64,000 nt of DNA from Hellea sp. (GTDB lineage: Bacteria > Pseudomonadota > Alphaproteobacteria > Caulobacterales > Maricaulaceae), in contig JABDKG010000094.1 of NCBI GenBank assembly GCA_013002305.1, positions 1 to 64,000 on the forward strand, given 5' to 3'. Shown piece by piece: positions 17,209 through 25,951 of the stretch. Made by a program: the position numbers and the translations under genes. Numbering within the stretch: the first letter of the stretch is position 1; every line of letters begins with the position of its first letter. Under the pieces are notes generated by a model that worked only from the letters and a program-made list of their open reading frames with translations, did not search any database and was not told where the DNA came from.

Positions 17209-17679
17209 TTAAAAAGGGTTGGCGCGGGTAAACTCTTCCCATGTTTTGGAGTCTTCGTAAAAATATTCACGCCAGTGACTGATCCGCCCGTCCTTAATTT
17301 TAATTGAAACCATGCCATGGGCATTTCCGCCTTGCCAGGAAAATGAAAACTCTCCCGCCCCAACAGAAGTCGACGGATTAAAACTTATATGGTGCCAGTC
17401 CATTTTCATCCAGCTGTCCCGACCCGATTCGCCTCCGAAAAATTCAAATAGTGCAGGGCGGCCCTGATAAAGCTGTTTATCGGAAGGTTCGGAATAAACC
17501 GCGTTTTCCGAAAAAACCAAGGACGCTTTTCGGGCATCATTGTCATTCCACCCTTGCGCCAATTGTTGCAGTAAAGTTTCAAATTCGGATTGTCCGAAAC
17601 CCTGTTGAGCCGGCAATTTATGTGTGCAGGCCGATGTCAATAACAAGCCAAAAAACGCCCACAAAAATATTCTCGACAA
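17209..17679 (-). CDS. NTF2-like (SnoaL-type) lipoprotein
   Basis: The product is a small secreted protein with a nuclear-transport-factor-2-like fold: the helical QGWNDNDARKASLVFSENAVYSE segment, the YQGRPALFEFF helix, then strands ending in WREYFYEDSKTWEEF. Such folds serve as enzymes or binding scaffolds, and no specific function can be assigned. From a TTG at 17679 it begins with a short lipoprotein signal ending LLTSAC (C18). An upstream start would run into the preceding DUF1523 gene, so I favour the TTG, with moderate certainty. It is last in the leftward AAA+ cluster but may not belong to it. Confidence 0.65.
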   Translation of the reverse strand: MSRIFLWAFFGLLLTSACTHKLPAQQGFGQSEFETLLQQLAQGWNDNDARKASLVFSENAVYSEPSDKQLYQGRPALFEFFGGESGRDSWMKMDWHHISFNPSTSVGAGEFSFSWQGGNAHGMVSIKIKDGRISHWREYFYEDSKTWEEFTRANPF

Positions 17680-17692
17680 TCGAAAAATAGGA

Positions 17693-18379
17693 CTATTTAC
17701 TCCCGAACCATTTGCGCATGAAGCGGCGGAAGCCGGAGCTTTCATTTTTGAAACCCTCGCCGACGGCGTCTGTGGCGCTGCTGATTTTTTCAGCGGCCGC
17801 GTCTACGCTTTCATCGATTTTATCGGTGATCGGGTCGAGGCGTTTCTTGCGGAAACGGCGCCAGCGCAGCCAGACCCACATAAACAGCAGGAACAGCAGG
17901 CTGAGCACAACAATATTGAACCACGGGATCAGCCGGACATGCGGGCCTTCGACTTCCTTGAAACTGATGGCGTTAGGATACCAGGACATTAGTTCGACCC
18001 GCCAGCCATAATGTTTGACCGCAACCCAGAGCTCATTGCCGTTTTGCTGGCGCAAGATCAGATCCTGCGCGTCGGCGGTCAGATTACTGGTGTCAAATTT
18101 GAAATAGGGCGGCCAGCCCCAGCCCGTATCCTGATTGCGGTAGACCATCGGTTTACCGCTCGGCCTTTTGGTGGTGATGTAACGGACATCGCGATTAGGA
18201 AAACTGTCCGATCCGGCGTCGGCGCTCCCGGCTCCGAATGACTCGGCGGGCTTGTCGTCGCGAATTTCAAACGTCCCGACGACGCGGACAATATCGTGCT
18301 GCGGCAGATTATAATGCAGGAACAAAAGAACACCGAGTGCCAGGGCCACTTTGATCGCTGTTTTGATATGACCGAACAT
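17693..18379 (-). CDS. DUF1523-like membrane protein of the AAA+ cluster
   Basis: The 228-aa product has a membrane segment at residues 10-25, then LPQHDIVRVVGTFE, a periplasmic domain of about 125 residues, and a second membrane segment near 153-172 followed by a basic stretch and a helical C-terminal tail. This matches the alphaproteobacterial DUF1523 family, whose function is unknown. It is ten bases downstream of the small membrane protein gene and is the last clear member of the unit led by the coiled-coil protein. I infer that it anchors or senses for the cytoplasmic ATPase. Confidence 0.75.
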   Translation of the reverse strand: MFGHIKTAIKVALALGVLLFLHYNLPQHDIVRVVGTFEIRDDKPAESFGAGSADAGSDSFPNRDVRYITTKRPSGKPMVYRNQDTGWGWPPYFKFDTSNLTADAQDLILRQQNGNELWVAVKHYGWRVELMSWYPNAISFKEVEGPHVRLIPWFNIVVLSLLFLLFMWVWLRWRRFRKKRLDPITDKIDESVDAAAEKISSATDAVGEGFKNESSGFRRFMRKWFGSK

Positions 18380-18389
18380 GCGCCGTCTC

Positions 18390-18659
18390 CTATAAATTAT
18401 ACAAATATGTCAGCAGCCCGAACAGGGCGAGCGGGACGAGATAGACGCCTAAAACCAGCTTGGCCTTGAGCGAGCGTTTATATTTTTTCATCCCGGCATC
18501 AATATAGGCGTCCTTATCCATTTCGGGTTTGGTTTCTTTATAGGCCCGTTCGAGCCGGCTAACCTGCTTCCAGTGATTGCCAATCGTCAGGATAATGTAG
18601 AGCAGGGTCAGCAGAATAAACACGACGACAGCGCGCGAGATCAGGGCCCATAAGGTCAT
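18390..18659 (-). CDS. Small two-helix membrane protein of the AAA+ cluster
   Basis: The 89-aa protein has one membrane helix at residues 8-26 and another at 68-87, joined by a charged cytoplasmic or periplasmic loop (RLERAYKETKPEMDKDAYID). I do not recognise the family. Its start overlaps the stop of the DUF6638-like gene by four bases (ATGA), so it is translationally coupled to it, which strongly suggests a joint function. Confidence 0.75.
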   Translation of the reverse strand: MTLWALISRAVVVFILLTLLYIILTIGNHWKQVSRLERAYKETKPEMDKDAYIDAGMKKYKRSLKAKLVLGVYLVPLALFGLLTYLYNL

Positions 18660-19990
18660 GTCTTATACCGGACCTTGCGGCGCGGGGCGCGCGGGTCTTT
18701 CTTGGTTACGATATTATCCATTGACGGTTCGGGGCCAAACAAAGTTTCGCGCGCCGCCTCTTTATCCATCATATATTCCTCCGCCAAAAAACGCGAAACA
18801 AATTCCCGTTTGGGGTCAGACCATGTCCGGTATGTATCATAAAATGCCTGTTTATGACAAATAAAGAGCTGGCGGAAATCCAGCGGCGATAGCTCGGCCA
18901 GCAGCATATTGACCAGATCGCGATTGCGGTGCCGCTTGGACCGGAAGGCGTAAAAATAGCCCGGATGATCCGGATCAAGGCTCGGATAGCGGCCCTTATG
19001 CGAGGCCCAGCGATGGATTTCCATCAGGCCGAAATATTCCTCCGGTAACTGGTCGGCATATTTGCGGGCGATGGCGCGGATCTGCGGCCGCGACAGATCG
19101 CCGAGATCATCGCCAAGCTCGGCGGCGGTGGCGATGACAATAAAATCGAGCTTTTGCTGAATGATGGTCGCGTCGTCCTCGTTCTGCTCGGTGACGATCA
19201 GCTCGATCAGATTTTGCCGGTACAAATATTCGGCAATCTCGCGCCGGTTGGCAAAAGTGAATACGTGATCGACCTTCATATCGGCCAGTCCTTCGACCTC
19301 GATCTTGGCGATAACCGCGGGCTTTTTCATATCGCGAAAAATATACATGCCGCCAAAATGGCTGGTATGGTAATTGCCCTGCTCATAGGTTTTGGGCGAA
19401 AGCTGGATCGGGTGACGGGTGATGTCGCCGGTGGTTTTGGCCAGCTCGATCATGTCGGCGATCAGCACATCATCCCACCAGGCATCATCTTCTTTCATGA
19501 AGCGGTTAATGTGCTCCTGCAGGGTCTGGGCAAAGGCGATATGTTCGGTCACCGTATCGGCTTCGATCGAGATTTGATTGATCCGCAATAGATCAGACGG
19601 GGCCTCGACCTCGAACACGGAATTGACAAGCTCGCCGGTCACCGCCTCGCGCGCGGTCAGGGCAAACAGCTCTTCTTCATTATCCTCGATAAAATCGCGC
19701 AATATTTCCCGCGAGGTCGAAAATTTCGACGAGATCAGCGGCGCTGTTTTCTGATCGGGCGAGAGCAGAATGAACTGCTGGTTGCAGCCCTTGGGATTAA
19801 GATAGAGCTCATCGTCAAATTCGTCACCGATCTCCGGCGAGTAGCCACAAATATCGACATGAAATTCCGTCAGTTTGGTTTCCTTGCCGATCAAATGCTT
19901 AAGCGCGCGATTATAGCGGCTGACCAAAGCTTCCGAGGACACCTCGATCAGGTTGCCGAACATCAGACCCTGTCGGACGAGCCGCATCAT
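18656..19990 (-). CDS. DUF6638-like cytoplasmic protein of the AAA+ cluster
   Basis: The product (444 aa from the ATG at 19990) is a soluble, acidic protein without signal or membrane segments and ends in a basic tail (DPRAPRRKVRYKT). I recall the family as DUF6638, which occurs beside AAA+ ATPases in alphaproteobacteria; this is from memory and not verified. Recognisable stretches include YSPEIGDEFDDELYLNPKGCNQQFILLSPDQKTAPLIS and SYKGR-like HKGRYPSLDPDHPGYFYAFRSKRHRNRDLVN. An in-frame start at 20065 would translate through a palindromic intergenic repeat, so the 19990 start is preferred. Function unknown. Confidence 0.78.
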   Translation of the reverse strand: MMRLVRQGLMFGNLIEVSSEALVSRYNRALKHLIGKETKLTEFHVDICGYSPEIGDEFDDELYLNPKGCNQQFILLSPDQKTAPLISSKFSTSREILRDFIEDNEEELFALTAREAVTGELVNSVFEVEAPSDLLRINQISIEADTVTEHIAFAQTLQEHINRFMKEDDAWWDDVLIADMIELAKTTGDITRHPIQLSPKTYEQGNYHTSHFGGMYIFRDMKKPAVIAKIEVEGLADMKVDHVFTFANRREIAEYLYRQNLIELIVTEQNEDDATIIQQKLDFIVIATAAELGDDLGDLSRPQIRAIARKYADQLPEEYFGLMEIHRWASHKGRYPSLDPDHPGYFYAFRSKRHRNRDLVNMLLAELSPLDFRQLFICHKQAFYDTYRTWSDPKREFVSRFLAEEYMMDKEAARETLFGPEPSMDNIVTKKDPRAPRRKVRYKT

Positions 19991-20007
19991 AACTTTAACA
20001 CCCGCCC

Positions 20008-20098
20008 ATCCCCCGTCTGATCGGGGATCCATTTTTGAACACCTTTTCAGCCAGCCCGCTGTCACAGAATAGATCCCCGCTTTCGCGAGGATGAGCGG
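20008..20098. repeat. Degenerate palindromic intergenic repeat
   Basis: Two hairpins lie in the gap between the AAA+ and DUF6638-like genes. ATCCCC (20008-20013) pairs with GGGGAT (20023-20028), and ATCCCCGC (20073-20080) pairs with GCGAGGAT (20085-20092) with one mismatch. The sequence around them resembles the CATCCCCGCGAAAGCGGGGAT type of dispersed palindromic repeat common in alphaproteobacterial genomes. It could lower expression of the downstream genes. Confidence 0.55.
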
Positions 20099-20119
20099 AA
20101 TATTTTAGAAGCCTGCGCA

Positions 20120-22078
20120 CTACCCGCCCTTCTCCGCGAGATAACGCCGCTTGGCTTCCTCCATCCGGTTCATGTCGCGCACCGCGCTCTCAATCGCGAC
20201 CTCGTCGGATTTATCGGCGTAGCGGAACTCGCTGTCAGCATAGCGGTTGATCTCCTGCATCACCATTTCAATGGTGATCGGTTTGGACAGATCCGCGATC
20301 ATGTCCTTTTTGGTGTCATAATCTTTGGTCAGGAACAGGTCCGGTTTTTCCATCCACTCATCGGGCAGTTCAAAATCCATCGCCCGGACTTTAACCGCGT
20401 CGGTGATATTTTTGATTGAGCGGCCGGTAAAGCGTTCATCGACGTCCTGAATGCCCTTCAGATATGTCCCGATTTTGGCCAGCGTGTCGAGCTTGCCGAC
20501 ATCTTTGGAAACCCGGTCAAATACTTTTGCCAGCCCGTCTTCGAGCGGGCGCGAGTGTTTTTTGTAAGAGGCGTGCACCGCTTTTTTGATCTGCTGGGTC
20601 TCATAAAGCTTGTGCTTGCCAACCGGGATTTTGTGGTTCTTGCCCATCAAGAGATGCAGAATATCAATATAATCTTCGCGCGACTGCGGACCGTCGACCA
20701 GAAAGCGCGCCGCCGCCCGTTGGCGCAGCGCATCATCGACATTTTCCGGATAGTTGGAAAACATCCCGAAGGTGCAATTGCCGCGAACCACCGTATTGGC
20801 ACCGGCGAAACTTTCCATCAGCACGGCCGTAATCTCGAGCTGACCGGCGGAGGATTGGCGGTCGCCGCGTTTGCCCGCGAGCTGGTCAATATCATCGATC
20901 GTGCCAAAGCCGATGACATGCGGGTCGATGATGTTACGAATAAAAGCCTTGGCGTTTTGCGCCGACTTGCCCTGATAGCTGTCTATCGAGTCGGTCGAAA
21001 GATTTTCATAGCGGAACGGATAGCCGGCATTATTGCAATAATCATTGATCAGCCCGGCCATCATTTGAATGAGCGTGGTCTTGCCCGTGCCCGGTTTGCC
21101 ATCGCCCATAAATGTAAAGATAAATCCGCCGAGCTCGGCAAACGGATTAAGCATCCGCTCGAAATCATAGGCCATGATCATTTTGGACAGTTTCATCGAT
21201 TGATATTTGGCGATGTGATTGCCAACCACCTGATGCGGCTTCTTAAAGCTCATGACAAATTTGGTGCTGCGCGCCTTGGCAAAGGGCGTGAAACCGTCGA
21301 TCTGGAAATCATCGGCCTCGACCCGGTAACTGACCGATTTGAAAGCTTCCAGACGGGGCGTGTTCTCGGCCCGCAGGACGACCGCGTCCATCAGCTGTTC
21401 CAGAAAGGCCGAAACAACGGCAATGAGCTCGTCTTCGCGCTGGGCGAAAAGCGCAATGTCCTGATCCAGCTCCCAGAGCGCGCCGGTCAAAGCCAGCTGC
21501 GGATTATCGGTCAGAACTTCCTGGACCGGTCCGATTTCAATCGTGCTTTCGGTAAGCTCGGCCTGATGGGTGGCGAGCTGGTAGCTGGCCATATTGGCAA
21601 ACACATGCAGGCTGATCAGCGCCGAGGCGGCCAGCAGTTCAGAAAAGTCCTTGGCCTGGGAGGATGATAATTTTCCGGCCAGATTGTCCTTGAGCATTTC
21701 GTTAAGGCCGGTTTGGGCCGCGTACAGATCAGAGACCACCATCGCCGTTGCAATCGCCCGGCGCAGCGATGTCAGAACGCTGGCCTGAAGCGGCGAGGTC
21801 AGCACATCGCTGCCGCCAATTGCATTGACCCGGTCGATCAGGCGGATGCCGTCCGGGCGCGCAGTCGACTGAGCGGCCAGCCCCGGCGTGGTTGATCGGA
21901 ACCGGCGGCCGCCGCCGCCAATGCCTGAGGAGCGTTCTTTTTTGGGGGCGCTTGGCAGGTCGCGTTTTTTGGCGAGACGCGGCGTATGGTCAAAGCCGCT
22001 CAGCAGGCTTTCCGCGGCCACGTATTTTTCCGTAATCCGCTCTTCTTTAATCTCCATCAGGTCGCCGGTTTGGGACAT
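20120..22078 (-). CDS. AAA+ ATPase, core of an uncharacterised cluster
   Basis: The 652-aa protein has a basic, glycine-rich N-terminal tail (residues 30-80), a helical domain (80-310) and an AAA+ module. The Walker A motif GDGKPGTGKTT is at 325-335, the Walker B-like VIGFGTIDDID at 388-398, and a sensor/arginine-finger region LRQRAAARFL ends near 460. A C-terminal helical region follows. The module is like those of remodelling or chaperone ATPases and is not a DNA-helicase type. It lies eight bases after the lysine-tract gene. Function unknown; the cluster suggests a membrane-linked machine that acts on the coiled-coil protein. Confidence 0.82.
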   Translation of the reverse strand: MSQTGDLMEIKEERITEKYVAAESLLSGFDHTPRLAKKRDLPSAPKKERSSGIGGGGRRFRSTTPGLAAQSTARPDGIRLIDRVNAIGGSDVLTSPLQASVLTSLRRAIATAMVVSDLYAAQTGLNEMLKDNLAGKLSSSQAKDFSELLAASALISLHVFANMASYQLATHQAELTESTIEIGPVQEVLTDNPQLALTGALWELDQDIALFAQREDELIAVVSAFLEQLMDAVVLRAENTPRLEAFKSVSYRVEADDFQIDGFTPFAKARSTKFVMSFKKPHQVVGNHIAKYQSMKLSKMIMAYDFERMLNPFAELGGFIFTFMGDGKPGTGKTTLIQMMAGLINDYCNNAGYPFRYENLSTDSIDSYQGKSAQNAKAFIRNIIDPHVIGFGTIDDIDQLAGKRGDRQSSAGQLEITAVLMESFAGANTVVRGNCTFGMFSNYPENVDDALRQRAAARFLVDGPQSREDYIDILHLLMGKNHKIPVGKHKLYETQQIKKAVHASYKKHSRPLEDGLAKVFDRVSKDVGKLDTLAKIGTYLKGIQDVDERFTGRSIKNITDAVKVRAMDFELPDEWMEKPDLFLTKDYDTKKDMIADLSKPITIEMVMQEINRYADSEFRYADKSDEVAIESAVRDMNRMEEAKRRYLAEKGG

Positions 22079-22086
22079 CTCTCTTC

Positions 22087-23250
22087 CTACAAATAACTTA
22101 AAATTTTAGAATCTTTCCCCACCACATATTTGCGCGTCCGCGCCAGAGACGGCGGAGCTTTTTCGCGCAGCACCTGATAGGCGCGGTGGGGCAATATCAA
22201 CGCGCGCTGAACTTCGGTCGCGCCGTCATCGAGCGAGGTGGTGGCTGACGGGTCAAGCTTGAACACTTCGCGCTGGGCGGTATTGAAAAACCCGGTTTTT
22301 GCGCGCTTGGTATTTTCCGAGGTCAGGGTTTCGATTGTCCAGGCCAGCGCCCAGTCCAGACCCGGCTTGCCGCTGGCTTCGGCCAGAACTTCGCGCAGCG
22401 GTCCGTGCTGTTCGGTAAAGGCATGGCTATACATCGGCCCAAGGTGAATACGGCGCAGCCGCTTAGGGTGCAGCCCGTCAAAGTCCTGGTCAAAACCCCG
22501 CGCGATCGTGATCAGTTTTAACCCCGACATGGACTGCGATAAAAGGTGGCTTTGGACCCGCGGCCAGCGCCGCTCATCCAGCGGCAGCGCCTTCTTGCCT
22601 GTGTCTTCCAGATCAAGCAGATATATGGTCGGAACATTGGTTTGGCTGTCATAGGACGACCAGTGTATAAGATATTGTTTTTTCTTGTTTTTTTTCTTTT
22701 TCTTCTTGATATTGCCTTCCCACTGGGCCTGCGGATGGTTCTGGGATAAAAACAGATTGGCGCCCGAGAGATGCTCATAATAGATCCGCTGCGAGAGCGC
22801 ATATTGCAGCTGAGTCGGATGGGTCTGTTTGGACAAAATATGGCTGATCATATCTTTTTTGATCCGGCTTTGGGTCGGCAGGGTTAAGAGGTGATCGTCG
22901 GCCTGAAGCGCGTCGGCCGCCATTTGCAATATTTCCCGGTAAACCGGAAATCCGCTATCGGATTTATCAATGCTGAGCAGCTGCGCGCTGTGATCGCCGA
23001 CCCGGTTGGCCATCAGAAATTTATACGACAAGGCCGTAAAGGTATGGGCCAGCCCCTGCAGATATTGCAGCGTGATCCGCGCCTCCAGCGGCGACAAATA
23101 TTTCTCTTTATAGGACAAGGCCGCAACGTCGCCCATATGGGAGATAATCCGTTCAAATTTGGCAAAATACCGACGGGTCGCCCGGGCGCTATCCAGCACC
23201 TTATGGTCAAAGGCGAGTTGGTCGGTCATGTCCTTGCGCGATTGGCTCAT
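22087..23250 (-). CDS. Hypothetical protein with internal lysine tract, AAA+ cluster
   Basis: I do not recognise this 387-aa soluble protein. The first 170 residues are helical, then comes an almost pure lysine stretch (KKKKKKNKKK, near residues 183-192), then a mixed alpha/beta domain with YLIHWSSYDSQTNVPTIYLLDLED and a C-terminal helical segment. The lysine tract is encoded by a purine-only run including eight consecutive A, which may be prone to slippage. It lies 21 bases after the coiled-coil gene and 8 before the ATPase gene, so it is probably part of the same complex or pathway. Confidence 0.72.
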   Translation of the reverse strand: MSQSRKDMTDQLAFDHKVLDSARATRRYFAKFERIISHMGDVAALSYKEKYLSPLEARITLQYLQGLAHTFTALSYKFLMANRVGDHSAQLLSIDKSDSGFPVYREILQMAADALQADDHLLTLPTQSRIKKDMISHILSKQTHPTQLQYALSQRIYYEHLSGANLFLSQNHPQAQWEGNIKKKKKKNKKKQYLIHWSSYDSQTNVPTIYLLDLEDTGKKALPLDERRWPRVQSHLLSQSMSGLKLITIARGFDQDFDGLHPKRLRRIHLGPMYSHAFTEQHGPLREVLAEASGKPGLDWALAWTIETLTSENTKRAKTGFFNTAQREVFKLDPSATTSLDDGATEVQRALILPHRAYQVLREKAPPSLARTRKYVVGKDSKILSYL

Positions 23251-23271
23251 GATCGGATCGAAATAATTCCC

Positions 23272-24357
23272 TTAACCCGCGCCGCCATCATAGGCATTTT
23301 TATCATGTTTTTCGAGGATTTTGGCAAAGCGCCGCGCGAACCGCTCATCGGCTTTGGCTTTCTCTTCGAGGACCTTACGGGCAAACACAATATGCTCGTC
23401 ATGGGCTTCCATCATTTCAGCCATTTTGGAATTGGTCGCGGCGCCGATCGCGGTCATAGCGACCTGGGCTTCCTGATCGGTAGCCACGCCGATCTCATTG
23501 ATCTTGTGGGCGACGTCCTGTTGTTGGGCGGTCTTGAGAGACTTGGTTAAAGCATCATAGAGAATGACGCGCTGCTTGGTGTCGGTCTGTAATTTGTTAA
23601 TCAGGACCATTTGCGTAGCGGCCTGGTTTTGCAAACTGTCGACCCAGCTTTTGCCTTTTTCAATATAGCGTTCCAGTGTCTGGCTTTTGGCCAGCTGGAC
23701 CTGTTCCTGCTGGGCCAGTTCATTGTGCTGGTTGTTGATCGCGGCCAGTTCGCTCTCGAGCTTGGTCCGGGCCTTGGCATCGGTTTCCATCGAGATTTTA
23801 TTTTCAAGCTCGATGATTTTCGGATCCAGTTCGGTCAAGGCAACCTTGATATTCTCAAGCCCGTCAACGGCGGCCTCGCGTTCGGCCAGCGTGACCGTCA
23901 GATTGGCTTCGACTCGCTCTTTATGATTGTTCAGCGTATCGAGCTGATTGGACAACATTTGGGTAATGATATTGGATTTGGAAATCAGGTCCTGAAGCTT
24001 GTCATCGACAGATGCCGTGCGCATCCGCTCCTGACGCATTGCTTCGGAGCGGTTTTTGGAGAATATACCGACAAATTTTTCCCAGCCGGTTTTATTACGC
24101 ATCGCGTCAAAATCTTTGGAAAAGCCGGCCGTCACCCGATCGAGCCCCAAAATAAGCTCGGCAATATTGGCCGTCATCGCTTCGGTGTGGGCGTGGACAT
24201 CATTTAGCGTCGCATTTTCAATATCAATATTGATATCGGTGCCGGACGACATTTTATCGCGCGCCGCCTCTATCTCGGCGGTTAGGGCCGCGATCTTGGT
24301 TTGCGCTTCGGCCACCTCTTGTTTCGATTGCTCGATCTGGGTTTCAAAATTTGACAT
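23272..24357 (-). CDS. Long coiled-coil protein (TelA/PspA-like appearance), AAA+ cluster
   Basis: The 361-aa product is almost entirely helical, with heptad-rich segments at about residues 5-35, 150-225 and 225-290. A central piece GWEKFVGIFSKNRSEAMRQE and the following organisation resemble the TelA (toxic anion resistance) family, and coiled coils of this kind also occur in PspA/ESCRT-III-like membrane remodellers. Both similarities are weak. It has no signal peptide. It is the first gene of the leftward unit, with AGGGG before the ATG and TATAAT about 26 bases upstream. Confidence 0.72.
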   Translation of the reverse strand: MSNFETQIEQSKQEVAEAQTKIAALTAEIEAARDKMSSGTDINIDIENATLNDVHAHTEAMTANIAELILGLDRVTAGFSKDFDAMRNKTGWEKFVGIFSKNRSEAMRQERMRTASVDDKLQDLISKSNIITQMLSNQLDTLNNHKERVEANLTVTLAEREAAVDGLENIKVALTELDPKIIELENKISMETDAKARTKLESELAAINNQHNELAQQEQVQLAKSQTLERYIEKGKSWVDSLQNQAATQMVLINKLQTDTKQRVILYDALTKSLKTAQQQDVAHKINEIGVATDQEAQVAMTAIGAATNSKMAEMMEAHDEHIVFARKVLEEKAKADERFARRFAKILEKHDKNAYDGGAG

Positions 24358-24382
24358 GTCGTCCCCTTAATTTTTCAATTCT

Positions 24383-24388
24383 ATTATA
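24383..24388 (-). promoter_or_regulatory. Probable -10 element of the AAA+ cluster promoter
   Basis: Read leftward this is a perfect TATAAT, 26 bases before the coiled-coil ATG. A partial -35 (GCGACA) lies 19 bases further upstream, so only the -10 is convincing. Confidence 0.4.
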
Positions 24389-24444
24389 TAACATCTAGGG
24401 GCGACTTTGTCGCGTTTCAATCCTGCATTCCTAAATAGCGGATA

Positions 24445-24482
24445 AAATAAAACCCGCCATGCCCTAAAAGCAAAGCGGGTTT
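24445..24482 (-). terminator. Rho-independent terminator of the small NTF2-like gene
   Basis: AAACCCGC (24450-24457) pairs with GCGGGTTT (24475-24482) over a 17-base loop; read leftward it is followed by a T-rich tail. Confidence 0.7.
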
Positions 24483-24507
24483 AGAGCTGTAAATCCGTAT
24501 TTACTGA

Positions 24508-24852
24508 CTAGCTGGAGGTCTGGATAAAAGCAGCCAGTTTCTTTTTAACGATGGTAAATTGGATCAAAGAGGTCGACAGAGCGCCGCCATTTCTCAGGTC
24601 ACAAACATAGGTCGCCGCGCTGGTGCCGCCTGTCTTATGTTTGACTCGCATTGTAAAGACACCGGGACTTTCGCAAAGCTCACGAAACGAATTGCGGAAG
24701 GCTTCCGGCGCATCTTCGCCGTAGTAAATTTTGCCATCGCTAAAGCTGTCCGAGGTAAAGAGTTCCAGATCATTGGAAAGCTCGAGCATCTGCGCCGGGT
24801 CTTTTTGGCTGGCGCAATGGTTGAATATTTCAAAAATTTCGGTCGTGTTCAC
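24508..24852 (-). CDS. Small NTF2-like hypothetical protein
   Basis: The 114-aa protein begins with helices (MNTTEIFEIFNHCASQKDPAQMLELSNDL), continues with a phosphate-like loop region around SDGKIYYGEDAPEAFRNSF, and ends in beta strands (VFTMRVKHKTGG, LIQFTIVKKKLAAFIQ). This order suggests a SnoaL/NTF2-like cone fold. There is no signal peptide, so it should be cytoplasmic. Function unknown. It has its own terminator and stands between the AAA+ cluster and the broken ParB-like gene. Confidence 0.65.
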   Translation of the reverse strand: MNTTEIFEIFNHCASQKDPAQMLELSNDLELFTSDSFSDGKIYYGEDAPEAFRNSFRELCESPGVFTMRVKHKTGGTSAATYVCDLRNGGALSTSLIQFTIVKKKLAAFIQTSS

Positions 24853-25061
24853 TATCGTCTCCTAAATCCGCCACAAATCTAGGTGCCGTTTAATAAAGCC
24901 GTGCAGAATGTCAATTGGATTTCGAGCGGTGCGGTTTGAAATGGCCTATTTGTGGTGGTGAGGAAGACATGTCTTGTGAGAGAAACCAATAAAAATACTT
25001 AGCGGCTTTGTGCTGTCACCTCTACGCCTAAATCGAAATTACGGGATTTGGGCGGAGGCCC

Positions 25062-25951
25062 CTACCCTATCGGATAATTTGCGGACGGGCCCTCCTCTAT
25101 CCAGTGTTGGGTCGGGCGCGTCAGGCGCGTGATCAATTCTTCGAAATGATCCGGGTTTTGATAGTGGATTTTGACAAAGCCTTTTCCGGCGCGGTCATGC
25201 ACCGTCATGCGGGCGTGGAGCGAGTCTGTGATCATGTTCTCCGCCAACAACATATCGGGAATGGCGGTCCTTCGGACGAGGTGACCATACCGGTCTGTGT
25301 GGCGTAGACGGCGGGCAATCAATTCGGTTTTGCGAACCGAGAGACGGTTGCGGATGATCATGTCGGCCATGGCTTCGGGATCTTCCATAGCGGCAATGGC
25401 TTTGGCGTGGCCGAATGAAATTCGACGATTTAACACGTGACATTGTACAGATGCCGGCAATTTGAGCAGCGCCAACAGATTCTGGATATGGCCGCGCGAA
25501 CAGCCCAGGGCTTCGGCTGTTTCGGCGGAGGAATAGCCGCGCGCCTGTTTGAAGGCTTTTATGTGCTGGGCCTGCTCGACTGAGGTCAGGGCTTTATTGA
25601 GCAGATTATGCCGCAGCCGTTCGCGCGTCTGCCGCTGCGTATCGGGCGGGCAAAAGCGGGACGCAGGGCCGGATGATTGCCGCCCAGATGCTCCGTCTCT
25701 TCCTCGGCCAGACCCGTCGCGTCAAATATAAGGCCCAATTGCTCGTTGAGGGCGCTTAGCGCGGGATTGATGTCGGAGGCGGCCTCGTGACTATCCGCGC
25801 TGTCTTCGCTGTGATCGGCCGGGGCTTCCAGAACGGCACCATTTGCGTTTTCGGCGTTCTGGCGAATTTCCGGGTCGTGGTCAAAATGGTTGGCTGGGTC
25901 CATATTGGTCTCGTCATTCAAGATAAGGTTTGGCGCCTGAAAAGCGGTCAC
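25062..25951 (-). pseudogene. Frameshifted ParB-like gene lacking the CTPase domain
   Basis: The downstream reading frame encodes a ParB-type helix-turn-helix region (ALTSVEQAQHIKAFKQARG, SSAETAEALGCSRGHIQNLLALL), the SFGHAKAIAAMEDPEAMADMI and LSVRKTELIARRLR segments, and a C-terminal dimerisation-like domain ending ITRLTRPTQHW. It aligns with residues ~203-360 of the intact ParB in this window. No ATG, GTG or TTG exists in that frame before a TTG inside the HTH at 25475. The upstream acidic segment (from GTG 25951 or ATG 25903) is in another frame and stops at 25586. The GERRW and ENxxRxDLNP boxes are absent. I read this as a decayed paralogue; programmed frameshifting is the alternative. 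Confidence 0.7.

Noticed and set aside
20555-21667. Open frame of 370 codons on the plus strand inside the AAA+ ATPase gene
   Set aside because: It is antisense to a gene with clear Walker motifs, has no family features, and reflects codon bias of the real gene.
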